In this document: one piece after another, positions 23,945 to 40,100 of the stretch
Position numbering within the stretch: the first letter of the stretch is position 1
Layout of the letters: the number at the start of each line of letters is the position of its first letter
Source of the DNA: Aphis gossypii
Taxonomy: Eukaryota > Arthropoda > Insecta > Hemiptera > Aphididae
Length of the DNA: 64,000 nt
Assembly: GCF_020184175.1 (NCBI RefSeq)
Contig: NC_065533.1
Location: 14,220,695 to 14,284,694, forward strand
Direction: 5' to 3'
Program-made: the position numbers and the translations under genes
The notes under the pieces: generated by a model
The model's input: the letters and a program-made list of their open reading frames with translations, nothing else
The model's database searches: none
Told to the model about the DNA's origin: nothing

Positions 23945-26900
23945 ATACTCATTAAATAAATTAATTAATCCAAAAACAAAACAATTTACTAATATTTAAC
24001 ACACTGTTAGCTAATACCATTGGTTATAGGCAATAAAGATCAGGCATTTATCAGACATAATTTGCGGCCCACATTCGAAATTTTTATTTATATTTTATAC
24101 TACGGCCATATATACTTCATGGTTTTTTTTATATATTAATTTCGATAAAATGTTCAATACCTAGATATAATAATATTATCTTTGTTCACTTATCTATTTT
24201 GTAATTTTTAAAAACTTATTAAAATAAAATTGTTTTTTATATGTATCTATACAAATTTCTAATTTTTATAAAATGGTCACGGATTTGTAGGAATACTCCC
24301 GGGGGTCGCGAGTTGGGAACGCCTTCTAAAGATAGTTACTGCAATACAAAGTACACTATACAGAAAATAGTCCCGACAGAGGCCGATGGGACAAATCTTA
24401 TTTATTTTATAATATTTATTATTATCAGTGATCGGGCCTGCACTTCCAATTACCAATTGCCAACTGTTTTTTCTGCATTAGTATTTTGGGTAGTACATAG
24501 TGAACTTGAAATTTTTATTTTCTAACATTACATTATATATTATATTTCATTTAACTTATAATAATGTTATTACTTGTTAAAGTTTTATTTTATTACTGCA
24601 AATAAAAAAAAAAATTATAAATAATTAATTTTAATTGATCAAATATCAATTAATAATTATTGGATGGAAATTGTAAAAATTATATTAATTGAATAATTAC
24701 CATAAAAAACTTATTATTATTTTATTAGGTATATATTATTTTGTATTTATGTAATTTTTTGAAGTTATAAATAAATTAAACCTATTTTTATATATTATAT
24801 AATAAGATTAAATAGCAATTTCATCCATTTTTCTATGCCATAAAACTTTTTATATACATTTTGAGATTTATTTTTGCTATTTATCTAGGCTACCTACCTA
24901 ATATGTACAATATTTATCCTCAATTATTCAATAAAAATTATTGAATATAAAAGCATCAAAAAATGTATAAATTGAGTGTTCCGATTATTAAAAATTCCAT
25001 TTTTAATCATATTTATAATATTATAGTATTTTATTTATAATTTTATACTGACATGGATAATATGGTATGTCATTGAAAATTTTTTTTGAACAAATGCTTA
25101 TTACATTTTGGATGATAGTGATAATAGTAATAACTAATAAGTAATAACTATTAACTGATATTACTTATAACAATAAAAATTACAATATAGTATTACTATA
25201 ATTAAATTAAATAATATTCTATAGTTCCATAGTTCCATGAGTATATCGATATTATTAAGGTATTCACTTTCAAGTATCAATTATTGTTTCTTATAAAATG
25301 TTTATGTTGAAATATTTCAATCAAATATTATTAAAATAAACATCATGAAGATAAGTACCTAACCTATGTTTTATAAATGTCTAAATAGATAAATAGGTAT
25401 GTACCTACTATAGGTAGGTAATTACGTACTACTTACTAGTTATATAAAACAAAAAGCCCCATCTAAAAATACAAGTTTAATTTACCATACTATATACCTA
25501 TTTAATACTAATGATTATTAATTAACATTAATAATAAAAAAAAAATAGTCACGTTGTATCGTGTTATTAATTATTACACCTAGGTATAATAGTTAATAAA
25601 TAATAGTTTAAAATTCTTCAGTAGAGTTTCAACACAGTTCAGTGTTTAAGATGTAATTTATAATTTAAAATGAACCTAGCTTGCAAGTTAAAAAAATAAA
25701 TATGAATATGTTGAAAGTCTATTCATTGTAACATACCTAGGTACCAAATGTACAGAAGATGCTCGTGTAGATACCTCATATCAAACAGTGGAAAATAATA
25801 TTATTTATTATAATAAGTAGGTACATTGAATTATATTGAAAATCATACGACTTAACAATTTTAGATTCAACAAAATTACATCTAAACATGCCAATAATAT
25901 TTGATACCTATACCATTTTATAAATAGTTTATAATTTATTATAAGTTTCTAACTTAATTTGTACGTTTTTATTAATATGCTATCATCAAATACAATATTG
26001 GTTATACGGATACCTACTTGAAAATTAATATTTATGTTGAGGTAATATTTTAAAAAGACAAATATCAATGAAGTATTGTAAATTTAGGTACTAATAGATA
26101 CCTAACTGTATATGAATTAGTTGAAATTAAAAAATATAACTAATAATAACTAATATTATTAAATATTCATTCGTCTTCATATCCATACTCTATAGTGTAG
26201 AGTGTAGATGAATTATAATAATAATACTATTTTATACCTATTTATTATGAATAAAATAATATTTTATAATCGAAGTATATAATGAATTGGTATAAGTATT
26301 GTATTATTAATTAGTTATAAACAAAGAAAACAACTAGTTATTTGTCTTTTTTGCATTGTCAATACGATTTAATGATATTATACAATAGGTAACTATAAAA
26401 AAAAAAAAAATAAAACAATTAGTTTTTATGGTTTTTTGTTAATAAAAATTATTTTTTTACTAATAATAATTTGTTAACAATATTATACGGTGTTGTAGCT
26501 CCATTTAATCACTTCGTTAGATAAAAAGTTACTTACATATTTTATTATATGTATTTATGAAAGGTGCATTGACATTGTGTAATACGCGAGTGAAAATAGA
26601 AAGTCACAATGTTATATTCTCCGCTACGCCAATATTATATCATAGACCATAGTATAATATATAATATATACACCTAGGTAATAATAATTATAATACGATA
26701 GTACAACCATTACCGTTAAATATTAAAAAAAAGTATTACAAAGTATTTTATTTTACTATTGATGATACAATGGATTAAATTACTTTTTGCAAAAACATTA
26801 CATTTAAAAAAATATAATTGTGTGTACAAAATATAATGATATATGTATGTTAAAGTATTAGTATTTATAGGTATTAAGTATTTTTATTAAAACAAAATGT

Positions 26901-27829
26901 CAAAAATCGTTTGAGAAGAAATAATTATTTTATGGTTAATATATAATGTCATAAAAATTATTCAAATGTTCATAAAAAAATAATTTGACTTTAAAGTAGA
27001 CATTTTTTTTTAGTATAGATTAAAAATCCTATAGAAAACCTTGTATTAAATTTTCAAATTTTAGATATCAAAATAATAATTTTTTAAATTTACTAATTCA
27101 ATCAAAATTATAAATTTAAATACTTATAAAAAAATATTGTGACTATAATTTTTATTTGCAAATGAACTTTATGCTAAATTTTCAAGCATTTTACGTAGGC
27201 ATGAATTTTATCGACATTTATACAAAAAAAAAAAAAAAATGAAAAATTTACATTAATAGCTCAAAAATAGTTGAAATATTTTGAAAATTATGTCATGTCT
27301 AGACAATAACTGTACTCACTATTTGACATTGGTGAACATTTTAAATGTCTAGATTATTCGTTTTTAAGCTTTACAAAAAAAAAAACAAAACAAAACAAAA
27401 GTGACCATAACAAAAACTATATTTGAGTAAAAAATCCGGTTTTTTCTTTATTATTTTTCTCTTTTTTCTCGCAGTTATTTTTTAAATCACTAAATTTTTT
27501 TACTTCTCTAATTTACAAACTAAACCCAATTTACTATCCGAAACCACATATTAATATTATAATCTTAGTCACATTTTTTTTTTAAACTTATTTAAAACTT
27601 AAAATTTTGTTATCTAAAATTTGAAAATTGTACGCAAGATTTCTCACAAGTTTTTACTTACAAGGAGTCTGACATAAAGCCATATAGATTATTGATGAAC
27701 ATTAAAGTTTCAAATATTGACGACTCTAGTCAAAATCGTGATTATCGTATGCGTACTTTTTATTGTACACTATAATATTCTATGGCGACCTAGTTTCTCG
27801 TGCCATATAATAATATAGGTCACCGCGGT
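23945..27829. other. AT-rich intergenic, no gene seen
   Basis: Right flank of the element. A small GC-richer patch at 24275-24400 (CTCCCGGGGGTCGCGAGTTG) looks like a transposon scrap but matches no family I recognise. Poly-A runs and short TA-rich repeats are frequent. No splice-linked coding frames were found. Confidence 0.45.
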
Positions 27830-28196
27830 AGATAAGTACAAAACCGGCATCTCCACCAACACACGACGATGACGTATGGTATGTATACAATAACACGGTA
27901 ATATTACTATTATATCGTTAATGGCATATTATGCCACCGCCATCGCCGGTGTCGTTTACCCGAACCGGATTCGATTGAATAATAATGCGCATAGCCGCGC
28001 TACACGACTGCCGTTGCCGCCGACGTTCAAACAGCTCGGGACCGTCGGCTCGATCGTTTGGCCAAACGCGATTTCCTTCACGACACGCTCAATTTCTTCT
28101 CGCTCGTAGGCCATTTCCGAGAACGTTGTTTGGCTTTTTTTTTCCTAAACCCCGTCCGAAAAAAACGTCAAAACGGCGTCCATCATATTCACACAG
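27830..28196 (+). promoter_or_regulatory. GC-rich promoter / first exon region of the dehydrogenase gene
   Basis: CpG-rich island directly upstream of the first recognised exon, with a likely acceptor ACACAG at 28191-28196. In the frame of exon 28197-28383 a stop (TAA at 28146) and no ATG precede the acceptor. The true start codon must therefore be in a short exon within or above this island; it could not be chosen among several ATGs. Confidence 0.5.
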
Positions 28197-31100
28197 GTGT
28201 TTGACTCGGAAGACTCGTTGACCGGACCCATCGTACTCGGGTTCGCCGTCATCGGGTTCTTGGCCGTGTTGTTCCTGATATGCGACGTACTACTCGAGAT
28301 GGCAAAGGGATGCGCGGCACATCTATTGCCACTGGTGATGCCCGACCGGACTCCGCTGAGCGTCAAGTACGGAAAATGGGCAGGTCAGTTGAGATGTTAA
28401 TGAACAGTATTAGGTACCTATACATTTAGGTATATTAGGTATACACGTGTTGGTTTTGCAAAATGATAATTACAAAAAAGCTTTAAGTCTTTTACAAATG
28501 TTAGATTTACCTATAACGTATTTCCACAAAAATGATGTACTTACGTTTATTCTAGGTATAAAAAATATGTTTTTGAAAAATTGATTAAATTGAAAATATA
28601 TGTACAAGCATTTACAGACTTACAGTGAAACCTCTACACAGAGGCTATTTGCAAAGAATTACAAAATGTCCACTATAGTAAGGCGCCATCAGAAAAAATT
28701 AAAAATAACAAACATTTTGTTAAAAAAAAGTTGGAATAGATTAAGTTAGGTATACATACACGGTTTAATTGGTATTATCTATTACATAAATTTAGGTAAT
28801 TATTATTTATTATTATGTAATATACCTATTAATTTTAGTTTTAATTTATTATTTATAATTTATTAAATATGTGAGTGTGCGTGTATTAAAACATGGGTAT
28901 GAAAATGTTAAATGTTAAATATTTATGTACCTGAAATTAAAAAAATCTGTTAACTTTTATCCATTAAGATGAGATAAAAAATGAACGAAATGTACCTAAT
29001 TATAAAAGATAACTATAATATTTTTATTACTTAAACATTTTCAATATTGTACATGTACCTACCAATAGGTATATTTGTATCCATTTACAAGAGGTAATTA
29101 TTTATTTTGGTATCAATTTTTAGAAACCCGTCCATTATTAGGAGTAATCAGTGTTCACTATTAAGAGGTTATAACCCCTATATTTACTCGCATTTTCGCC
29201 GGTATATTTAAAAGTGTCTTTTATTGGAAAGTGTCCACTATTCAGAGTTGTCCATTAATAGAGATTTTACTATATTTATGTTCTAAACTCATTTAACTTT
29301 ATTATTTGTTTTTTATGTTTATATGAGTACCCAAATATCTAATTATTGAATATTTTTAACCAATTCTTATTTTTATTTATACGAGTATATACTTTTGATT
29401 TTGATTTTAAAAATATCTATGTAAGCAGTTAATGTAATTAATCATATATTATAAAAATATACCATAAAATAATTCTTAATGGTGTATGTTTTAGATATAC
29501 TAATAGATGTACGTTTAATTTGAATTTTATTCAATCAAATAAAAAATATATTTGTATTAAAATTTAATTTAAATACGCGTGTGAAATTGCTAAAGTATCA
29601 CAAAAATACTTAGATAAATAAAAACGTATCCGTATACAGCTGTATCCGCATATTTTAACGACACGCGAGTGTAAAATACGTAAGTTAATTATACATAATA
29701 TAGTATGTATCCGATATCATACCATTGGCTATAATTATCAAAAAGTCTAAGGTATTTTAGTTGATTAAAATAAAGTTGCTTTATAAAATGTTTTTCACTT
29801 CAAACTTACCTATCTAAAATAGTGTACCGAATTTCACCAAATTATTTGTAGTTCGACACTTAGACATTATATTATAGACATCATAACTAGGTACCTATTA
29901 TTATTTTATTTGCAAACCTTTTTTGTAAGGCAGTAAATAATTATCAATTATTTATTTCGTTTGGTATTTTATACAATTTATGCTAAATACATGTATTTTA
30001 CTTGTGTTAGCTAAAACATGTTTATTTTATGACGTGCCACTATACAACCTTGATCTCTAAAATGTATAGATATTATTAAAGTTATTATGTTAATAAACTG
30101 TAATTGCGATAAAATGAATTACATTAAAAATTTACCTAACACATATAACTCTCTTAATAAAAAATTTAAATATATGCTAATGCATTAATTTATTATAACT
30201 TATAGTAATATTTTTTTTCTACTTATATATTTTTCTAACTCGTACTTATATTATTTTTCGTATTAGTATTAAACATTATTAAGATGGACAATTTGTTAAC
30301 ACACATTTATTAAAATAAAATGATAAAAATATTCATTGATATTAATTGAAAATTTAAAACGAATTTAAAGTAAAATTTGGATAGACTGAAAATTCATAAA
30401 TTAATGAATACCTACTTTTTAGTTCGTGGTGAATAATATTTTAACTTTTAATTTAACTCGAAAAGTTTACGGGTAAATAGTAAAAAACATTAATATTAAT
30501 AGTAGTCATTAGAATCAAAATGTATTATTCTCTTTTGTTATGTTAGTACATAATTGGTCTGAATAATTTTATTTAAAAAAATAAATATTAATTTATATGT
30601 TGTTAAATTTAAGCAAATTTATATTGGTTAAACACATTTTATAAAATGTGAAATGTAGGTCTGTTGCTAATCGAACCTATATGTTGTTTAAGTTATGTTA
30701 GTTACGTATATACATTTTAATGTATTCATTTAGAAGAGGAAGGATAGTGATGAATAATTTAACATTTTGTTTGTACTCTAGGTCATTATTTAGTATACTG
30801 TGTCACTTTGCTTTTATATTTATATCGTGTATCTATTGAATAAAAATATAGAAAAAATATTTGGTAATTGCATGAAATTTACATTAAAAATCGTCTTTGA
30901 AAGTTTATAACTACAACGTTTCACGTGAACGTGCATATCGTATAGTAATAGGCATAGGTATATAAATACAAAACAATATTATTTTAACTTTTTTTTTTAT
31001 TATTTAAAAATTAATCATATACTTATAGAATAGGGCCCACATAAAGATAATACAGAAGAGAATAATATAATATACACAGAGGTATTTACGTAGAATTTTT

Positions 31101-34100
31101 AATACACAATTTTATAAATACAGGAATCAAAACCTAAGTACTTATTAGAGCATTATTATTATTCATTACTTTACTTCAACCACGGGCGTGTACAAACAAA
31201 ATAAACAAGTTAAACGTGATTGATTCCGATGTTTTCATCATTCCTCGTTTATAATTAGTTTCCTTATTCGATATACGTAACAGCTGAACAAACGTAAGCA
31301 TTCAAAATTGATTACAACGTGTTGCGAGTACAATTTTATGTGTACCTATGTAAATTTATTTATAGACAACTGCGCGTTTCCCGATATCCGAATTTTATTA
31401 TAACTTACAGCGTATAATATTAATATTTTAAGATGCCTGAAGGAAAAAATATTTACAATAATAGACATTACCATATGGGTGAAAAAAATTGTTTAAATAA
31501 AAACATGTTACATTAATTATAAATGTATATAATGCACACTATTTTGTGTTAGTACAGCCATAACTTAACCAGACATACCCACGTCAGTAAGTAGGTACCT
31601 ACTTATTATTACTTGTTGTTTCTAATATTCCAAACAGACAGGTATTTCATGTTATTTTTTTTTTACTGATTTAACAATTATTATAATATTATACCAGAGT
31701 TTATTTTATTACACAGTTTCAGTACCTACACAAGGGTATACTTATAAGTTAATACCAAGTTTATGATTAGGTACCAACTCTGTAAATATTAATTATGTAT
31801 TGATCATCGACGATCATCATGATCAATACTGATATATAAATGAATTTAAGAATGTGTAATTGTATTTTTATATAAATTAATTGGCTTATCTGTAAAACTA
31901 CTTATTGTAAAATTATTGTATTGCACATACTAAACGTGGATAAAATATAATTTATTTTAGGAAATCACTGGAAATTCGTATAAATGAATTAAATAAATAA
32001 AAAATTATACACCATTGAGTCGTCAATGTATTATGGTATGTTATTCGTCAACGATGTTATACCTAACAAATTAGCAACTATACATTTTTAGTTTTTCCTA
32101 TTTACCTTTATTACGGTTGTATAGCTGAGAATAATGTATAACAATAATAAAGGTAGGTATATAATATTATCTTTAGAAATAGAATTCTCGACGATGCTGT
32201 AATATGTGAAAATACGAGCTCAGAAATCGAAATAATGCTATATATATATTATAATTTATAATAAGCATTGTTTTAGTAAAATATATAATATTTTGGTTAT
32301 GTTAATACAAAAACCATAATTATCATCGGTTATTGCAATATCTATGTGGCCAAGAGTCGAGTTTTTCGTTATTGATTTAATTTAGAAAGGCGTTCGATGA
32401 TATTATTTACCTTTATAAACTCTACGGTTTCGTGAAAGTCGAGAAATTGTATGAGCCTATGACGTTGCATTATACAATGTATAATATAAATAGTGTGTAC
32501 AATCGTGATTGTTTGAGTAGGTACTTACTGTTACCGTCCACTTACTACCACCAGCTGATGATTCGTTAAACATTGAACAGTGAACAATTTTTTATTTTTT
32601 AAACCTCAACTTAAACTTGTAATTCAAAATCTAAAACAGATTATTTTTGTAAACATCAAAATGCTTATAAATATATGTAAACCTACCTATTATCAAATGT
32701 TTAATAAATAGTTTAGTATTAATTAATTTATATTCACATTTTTTAAGTTATAAATATAAGTTGTCATTTCATAGTTAAAAGTTTTTACTGTGTTATGGTG
32801 TTTATAAACAATTATTAAAACAAGTTCATTTAAAATATTACAATTTTATTAGGTATATAATATCTTAACTTTCAAAAAAAATAATACTTTTCAAAATAAT
32901 CACTATAACAAATAATATGTACATAGTATATTACATACTTTAAGTATTAAACTACCCTGTACTTAATTATAGCTTCTTGCTTCCTACATATTTTATTATA
33001 CCTATGTTGGCACCGTACTTTTTAACTTACGTAAGTATCTTTAGTATCTACAATCTACTATTAAATATTATTTATTGAGATGGAAATTGCTGGTGATGTA
33101 CCAATTGTAAATTGTGTAATTATCATTTGAAAAACGTAAGCCTTACGATTATTATGCACTAGTGGGAAATCTAGGTTAAGCGAATTACCTTTCTTTATTT
33201 CACTATAGATTTATACACATACAAAATGATTGAGTTACAATAGAGAAACAAAACAACAACAACAACAACAAAAACAGATACCTAGAAAAAAGAAAAATGT
33301 ATCATACAATTGAATTACGTTATATATAGGTACACTGATTGTATAGAATACAATCCATCTAACACGTACGTGCAAACTTGTAATTATATAATGGGTATGC
33401 ATTTAAGTATAATTTATAATAAAAGCTAGGAGCGTATAAAAAATGTCATTACGGACAATTTGTTTGCATCTTTTGTGATATAATAGTATATGGTATATCT
33501 ACGGCTTTATATGTATTTTCAATAAAATTTTCAATACAACTAGATTATAACTTTTTATTAAAAATGTATTAGTTTAGTAGTATTGTGATAAAAAGTAAGT
33601 AATGTAGGTAGAATGTAGATAATCGTTCACGCGAGTAAAAATAATTTCACTCGCCCAAACAGTATAAATAATAGTTAGTGCTTAATCATTTTGAACGATC
33701 GGATAAAAATGAATATTTCAAAATGTGGACATTTTATCCAATCTGACAATTAATTTATTGGTAAAGATGGACAACCCCCCCCCCAACAATCACCGCCCAT
33801 CACATATGTATCTTTCTAGAAGTAGGTAAACAGGCGTACATCTTTAAAATCGTGACTTCAAAACATTTTACGGTTTTATGTAATCTATAGATCTTAATCA
33901 ACTAATCACTGCCGCTACTACCTCGTACTTACAAGTTACTAATTACTTTTATATAACTATTAACTACTAATAACTATAAATAAAAAAATTAAATAAAAAA
34001 TTGACAAACATTGATTAGAATAACTAAAAGCAACCTAATGGATCTTGTTATAAAAATAATGCTACATTTTTATAGATAATTAATTAAAAACTTTTCATGT

Positions 34101-37100
34101 AAAACTACTAGAACTATAAGTCACTAATAAAAATAAAACTTTCGTCATGGTATAAGGGAAGATAATATTAGGAGGAGTTAATCCAATATCGTTTTTATTT
34201 TAATACGAAAAAAGTCATGGTTTAAAAATTCATTATTTTTATGGTTTTCAAACTTCTTGATGTTGAAAAAATAAAAACGATATTACACAGTTAGAATTGT
34301 CTTCGTTTTTGGCAAAATGTGGTTCTTTTCCACGTTTTTAACATAATACCATAATTATTATTTACTTAATTATTTCACAATTATATGTACTAATTGTCTT
34401 TGAATTAATATTATTTTTATTTTTTTCAAAATTTTTTATATCAATTATCAATTCCACAAAAAACGAATGTATGGGCTTTCACTTTGAAAAAATAAACAAA
34501 GGTGTATTATAGTTTATAAGTATAGGTACCCACTCTAAAACTTATTAGCAGAATAGTCATTACCTCTAAATATCCACTAAATTCGTATAATCGTACAATA
34601 CATTATACATTTATATATTCCGTGAGTTTAAATGGGTATAGTATAATGACAAAGGGTATACTGTAAAAATGTTGATGCATTACACCAATTTTCTAACAAA
34701 CTTTAAATTCTCACCTATAGTAAAAAATATGTGAGCTAATTTGCCATTTAATATTAATGTTACAACGGTTTTATAAAAGTATTCTGCTTTTGATCAGAAA
34801 TACAAAATATAGGTAATTGAAAAAAAAACTTAGAGCTACTATTATGTTGTATAAAAATAACTTTTTTTAATACAAAAATTGACTAAAAATTAATGCATCC
34901 ATTTAAATGGATCACTTCGTTCGTATATTTTCATAATATTTACCATATTATATCATACTATCGTGTAATTTTTATTGTGTATGTAATGTACAAAATTGTA
35001 CTAATGTCTATAGTTTATACAATGTACAATATATCATAACTAGGTATACATATATATTTTGGCGGAAACGGAAAGCGACACTGTAATTTCACTTTCTTTT
35101 GACCAACTGCACTATCTACCTACAATTATCGTTTTGTTATACGCAATGTGCCATTATATATGATCCAACGACCTTAAACGGTTCATGGCCTCGTAGGTAA
35201 TTTTATATTTTACTCTCATCTTGTTGATTACCTACCTATTATGTATTATAGTGCGCACGCATATTGTATTTGTATGTCTATTTTTATTAAATATAAATTC
35301 AAATAAATAACCGGGAATCAAAGTGTAAGAAATTGGTCGTCGGCCAAGATTATTTCAGAATGAATACAGCTTAACTTCACTAAATAAAGTTATAAAAAGC
35401 AATTTCCCTGTAGACTATTATTATCATATTATATACCCAAGTAAAACTAAATAATATAAAATTGTATACTACATTTTACATTGAATTAGTTATTACATAT
35501 TATATTATGATTTTCCAATGTCTAAGTAGGTACCCAATCCTAAAATTAACGACAATACGGTGTAAATGTGTGTACTTGCAACTCAATTGTATAATATATT
35601 CATTTGAACTTTGAGACTGTTTACATTAACGAAGCATAAGAACAAAAACAAACAATAATTTTATGACAATAATGTAATATATTCATACGAATTGAACTCA
35701 TTTTTTACCATTTCGTAGTCCTAGTAAGTTGTTCTCGTTGATACTATAGGTATTTAACTGAAAAAAAATAATAAATGTTGTGTTTAACAAAAAAATAAAT
35801 AAATAAATGAAAATAGGTAGGTAAATAATTTATTTTTTAAGAAAACTTCTATTAAAACGTTTGGAATTTCTAAACGTTTTGTACTAATTATTACAACTAG
35901 AAAGTTAAACTGTCTTAGATCCCTAATTTTTTTATTTTTCTAAAAATTTGTTATTATACGTCTATACCATTATTGAAAACAGTACAATTATTTTAAATAA
36001 CTTGTAAATAATAGAAAATAATAAACATAAAAGTACCTAATTATAAGCTAAAGAAGTCATACTTTAAAAAATCAAATTTTGTAGGTATACAGCAGTAACA
36101 GGAGTTAAAAATTGATTGTGTGTAGATAGTAATAATAGATCTAATTTATGTATATATACTATGGTTATAAAAAAAAAAAAAATGTTTATATCGGTAGGTA
36201 TTTTGTAAAATGATTAAACGTTTAATCATAAAATGATCAATACTTATACTTATGAGTTATGTAACTATGTCTCGACTTACCTAACTTATATAATCGACCT
36301 CAAATTTATTTTCATACCTGTTTTTTTACATAATCTAACCCACTTTGGCCGTCTTGATGGGTAATAACTAATAAACAATTCACGTTTCTTTTGATTTACT
36401 ATATAAAATCGTTAAGGCTAAAAATTGAAAAAATATCTTAACTTATTAATAGTTTTATCAATATTTTCTCTGTTGACATTTTTACCCTAAATAATATAAT
36501 CAAAATGTTTGGATCTAAATTTATTTTTAATGTTTATCATATAATATGATTTTTGGCTATCCACAGAACACGTTTTTTCTAAAAGCGCTCGAGAATCGCT
36601 AAAAACGCGATAGGTACGTTATTGCCGATAACATTAATTTGTTGTACATTAATTTAAAAAAATATATATATTATAATATTAAATAATCATCTACATTTTA
36701 CAATGTGACATCTTATATTGCCGGTGTGGTACGCCGATATATTTACATTTCTATGTTCGTTGTGTTTCTAAACAGTATATGATGCTAACAGTTTCTAATA
36801 CTTAAAGCTGTAGTAGGAACAAATAAAAGTAGTCTTGTTTTTAATTTTAGAATACAAATTTTAAGTACCTATCCAATTTTATTTTGCATAATTGGTAGCT
36901 TATCATGGTTACAAGTCCTTTTCCTAACTTTTTTCAAACTTAATATAATAATTGTATTTTATCTAAATTGTTATAGTGGTCACTGGATCTACAGACGGCA
37001 TTGGAAAAGAATACGCCAAGGAATTAGCCAAACGAGGACTCAATATTGTATTGATTAGCAGGTCAATTGATAAATTGAATAAAATTGCTTCGGAGATAGG

Positions 37101-40100
37101 TAAGATATAGTTATACAACTTAATATATTTCAATATCTACATTAGAATAATTAGATAGTGACATTTTAAACTACATAAATATTTTGAACATCATGACCTT
37201 TTGAAAAAATCGTGATCCGCATAAACAAATTATTTAAAATAAAATATCATTAAGTACCAAATAGTACTTTCTGTGTGTACGCTAAACATTTGTTGATTAC
37301 TTAATGTATTTATTTAAAAATGTGTCCTAATTATTTATATTAACATTCCCGTGTGGCAAGTACATCACTCATACATATTATACTAACATATTTGACTTGA
37401 ATAAGAGCCAGAGCCATTTATTTATTTAAAAAAGCAGGTAGGTTTAATAGGAATTTATTAAGGTGACTAAATAATTGTAATTTTTATTGAATTAAAATGT
37501 ATTATAAATTTTAAAATGCAACTCCAATAATTAAAAAAAAATATTCATTAATCAAATAATATTTTTTTCATAATATTAAAATAATTATGTAATTGTAATA
37601 AATGTTACATTTGTTAATTTTAAAAAAATCTATTTTGTCAATATAACTAGTACCTAGTGTTTTTTTTTCAGCCATGGCTATTATTATTATTTATTACTGT
37701 TTCTAATGTTATTTTAGAACTAAAACATTTATTAAGGGGAAACAGACAATTTTCATACAAGAATACGTGTGTGCATGCAGTCTTGTAAATGTGTACGTAG
37801 TATAAGTGATCATTAGTGCACGTACACATACAACTGCGCCACTGCGTTGAGAGTAAATAATAAACAATATAATATCATGTTAATTTATTAATGTGTACTT
37901 TTTATAAATTCTACTGATAGACCTGATACTGCTTTAAAATTTCTGAAAACCAACTTGAATTCTTTAGTATTTCCACTTGAGATCGATCCAACTATACTTT
38001 AAGATTTTTAATTTAAGTGTCAAACAATAAACATTTAATACTTCGCAAATTTTAAATATTCAAACCAAGATTTGGAAAAAAAAGTTTTTAATATTTAATG
38101 TATAGAAGTTAAAATATGAAATTTGATAAAGTGAACAAATCGATCTCAAATAGACATAATAAACAATTTTTATTATTTTACAAAAGTATAATCGCATGGA
38201 GATCGGTATAATTAACAAAAATATTATACAATAATAATCTAACATTTTGGTTGAAATAACTGACTGTTTACAATTCTCTTGCAGAATGCAGACTAAAACT
38301 AAATTTAACAATTTTATAAAAGACATTTTGAGTGAAACTCATATCGGTTTTGTGCTATTTTTTGCAGTTAGTGACGATTTACGTCAACGTATTTATTTAC
38401 CAAAAATTGGGTGAAATTTAAATTATTTTCCATGTATTATTTATTTATTTATTTATTATTATTTATCATGTCAATGTCTTAAAATTATACATCAACATTC
38501 AACATAGTAAGTAATACTATAGTAACTATAACAACTATAGTGACGTCGGTTATTATAGCAATCTTCACGATAGAGATAGGCTTAAATTGAGTACCTACTT
38601 ATTCCACCCACCAAAAAGAGTTCCTGAAGCTCCTAAATACGTTATAGCTTGACATCGTCAGTATAATAAATTATACTAATACGTGTTAATTGATATTTCT
38701 AGCCTACCCATATTTTTATTCATATTTAAATTTATGAAAAAAGCACGAACAATATTTTAAATAACAATAAATTTATCTATAACCCTAAATTTATATTTTT
38801 TAAAATTATATGAGGCGATGGTGATGCGGTGAAGTACCTACAATAAAATTAATGAAATCAAAAATGAAAATATAAAATATATGAAAAATAAATTTAAGTT
38901 GTAATCAAACGATTAAAATACAATATTTAAAAACCTAATAAAGTAAAGTAAACTTAGGAAACGAAGAATTTTAAACTTGAATACAATATTTTACATGTAG
39001 CATCTATTAAATATTTTTCAGAACAAGAGTTCAATGTCGAAGTTAAAGTTATACAAGCCGATTTTAGCAAAGGACAGATCGTGTTCGATCACATCACCAA
39101 AGAATTAGAGAACATTGAAATCGGAATATTAAGTTTGTGACATTTATATAAATATAATATAATAAGATTTGAAATAATACCTATGTATACATATTACATA
39201 TCATTTGTACTTATATAATAGGTGTAGTAGGTATACTAAACTACATAAATTCCTAGCTATAAACTATACGGTTTTTTTTTTCTTATACATAACGTCTTAT
39301 TTGAATGAATATTTCCTAATAATTTTTATGAATTGTATTTAAGTAAACAACGTTGGTATGCAATACTTATATCCAATGTACATTACCGAAGTACCGGAAT
39401 CGACCGTATGGGACTTGGTGAATGTTAACGTTGGTGCTACCACACATATGACAAAAGTCGTGTTGCCGGGCATGCAAAAACGGAAACGGGGAGCCATCGT
39501 AAACGTGTCGTCCAGTGCAGAATTGCAGCCCATGCCACTGTTGGCCGTGTACGCAGCAACCAAGGTAAACAGTCTGAGTACACCTGATTTTTTTCCTTTA
39601 GTTTTATCTTTCCGTCTAGACTTTAGGTTATAGGGATACATTTACGAACACTTAATAGTTGATTGATAAGTCATTCGATGACTAATTTACATTTACGAGG
39701 ATTAAGACATAGTTTTTAAATAAAAAAAAATCGTTTAAATTACACGAAAGGTTATAAAAAAATGTGTTATAAAAACAGGTGTACTAATTGGATACATTTT
39801 TAATAGTAGGTATATTATATTTTTTAAAAGCTATGTATAATATGTATATTCCTTTATCCATGCTAAACGATTGTAATAGTTGTATAGTACCTAATACACA
39901 TTTAATAATACTTACTGAAATTAGTTGAAAATAATTTTTAACAAAGTACTTCATGTGAGTCTGTAGTGAATGTAATGTTTTAATATTTTTCAAATTAATT
40001 TGAAAACAGTTTTTACATGTTTTTTTAATTTGTATAAAAGAAAAAAGTCACACAATTTAAAGTAAACCTACAGCTACATAAGAAAGTTAAAAAAAAAAAA

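Noticed and set aside
24241..24525. 94-aa plus-strand frame across a GC-richer patch
   Set aside because: No domain, no start context and no splice partner; probably a transposon scrap.
28145..28366. Minus-strand and alternative-frame ORFs over the dehydrogenase first exon
   Set aside because: Antisense and out-of-frame shadows of a real exon with matching splice phase to exon 36977-37099.
31790..31835. Short palindrome TGATCATCGACGATCATCATGATCA as a regulatory site
   Set aside because: An isolated imperfect hairpin in intron DNA with no supporting context.
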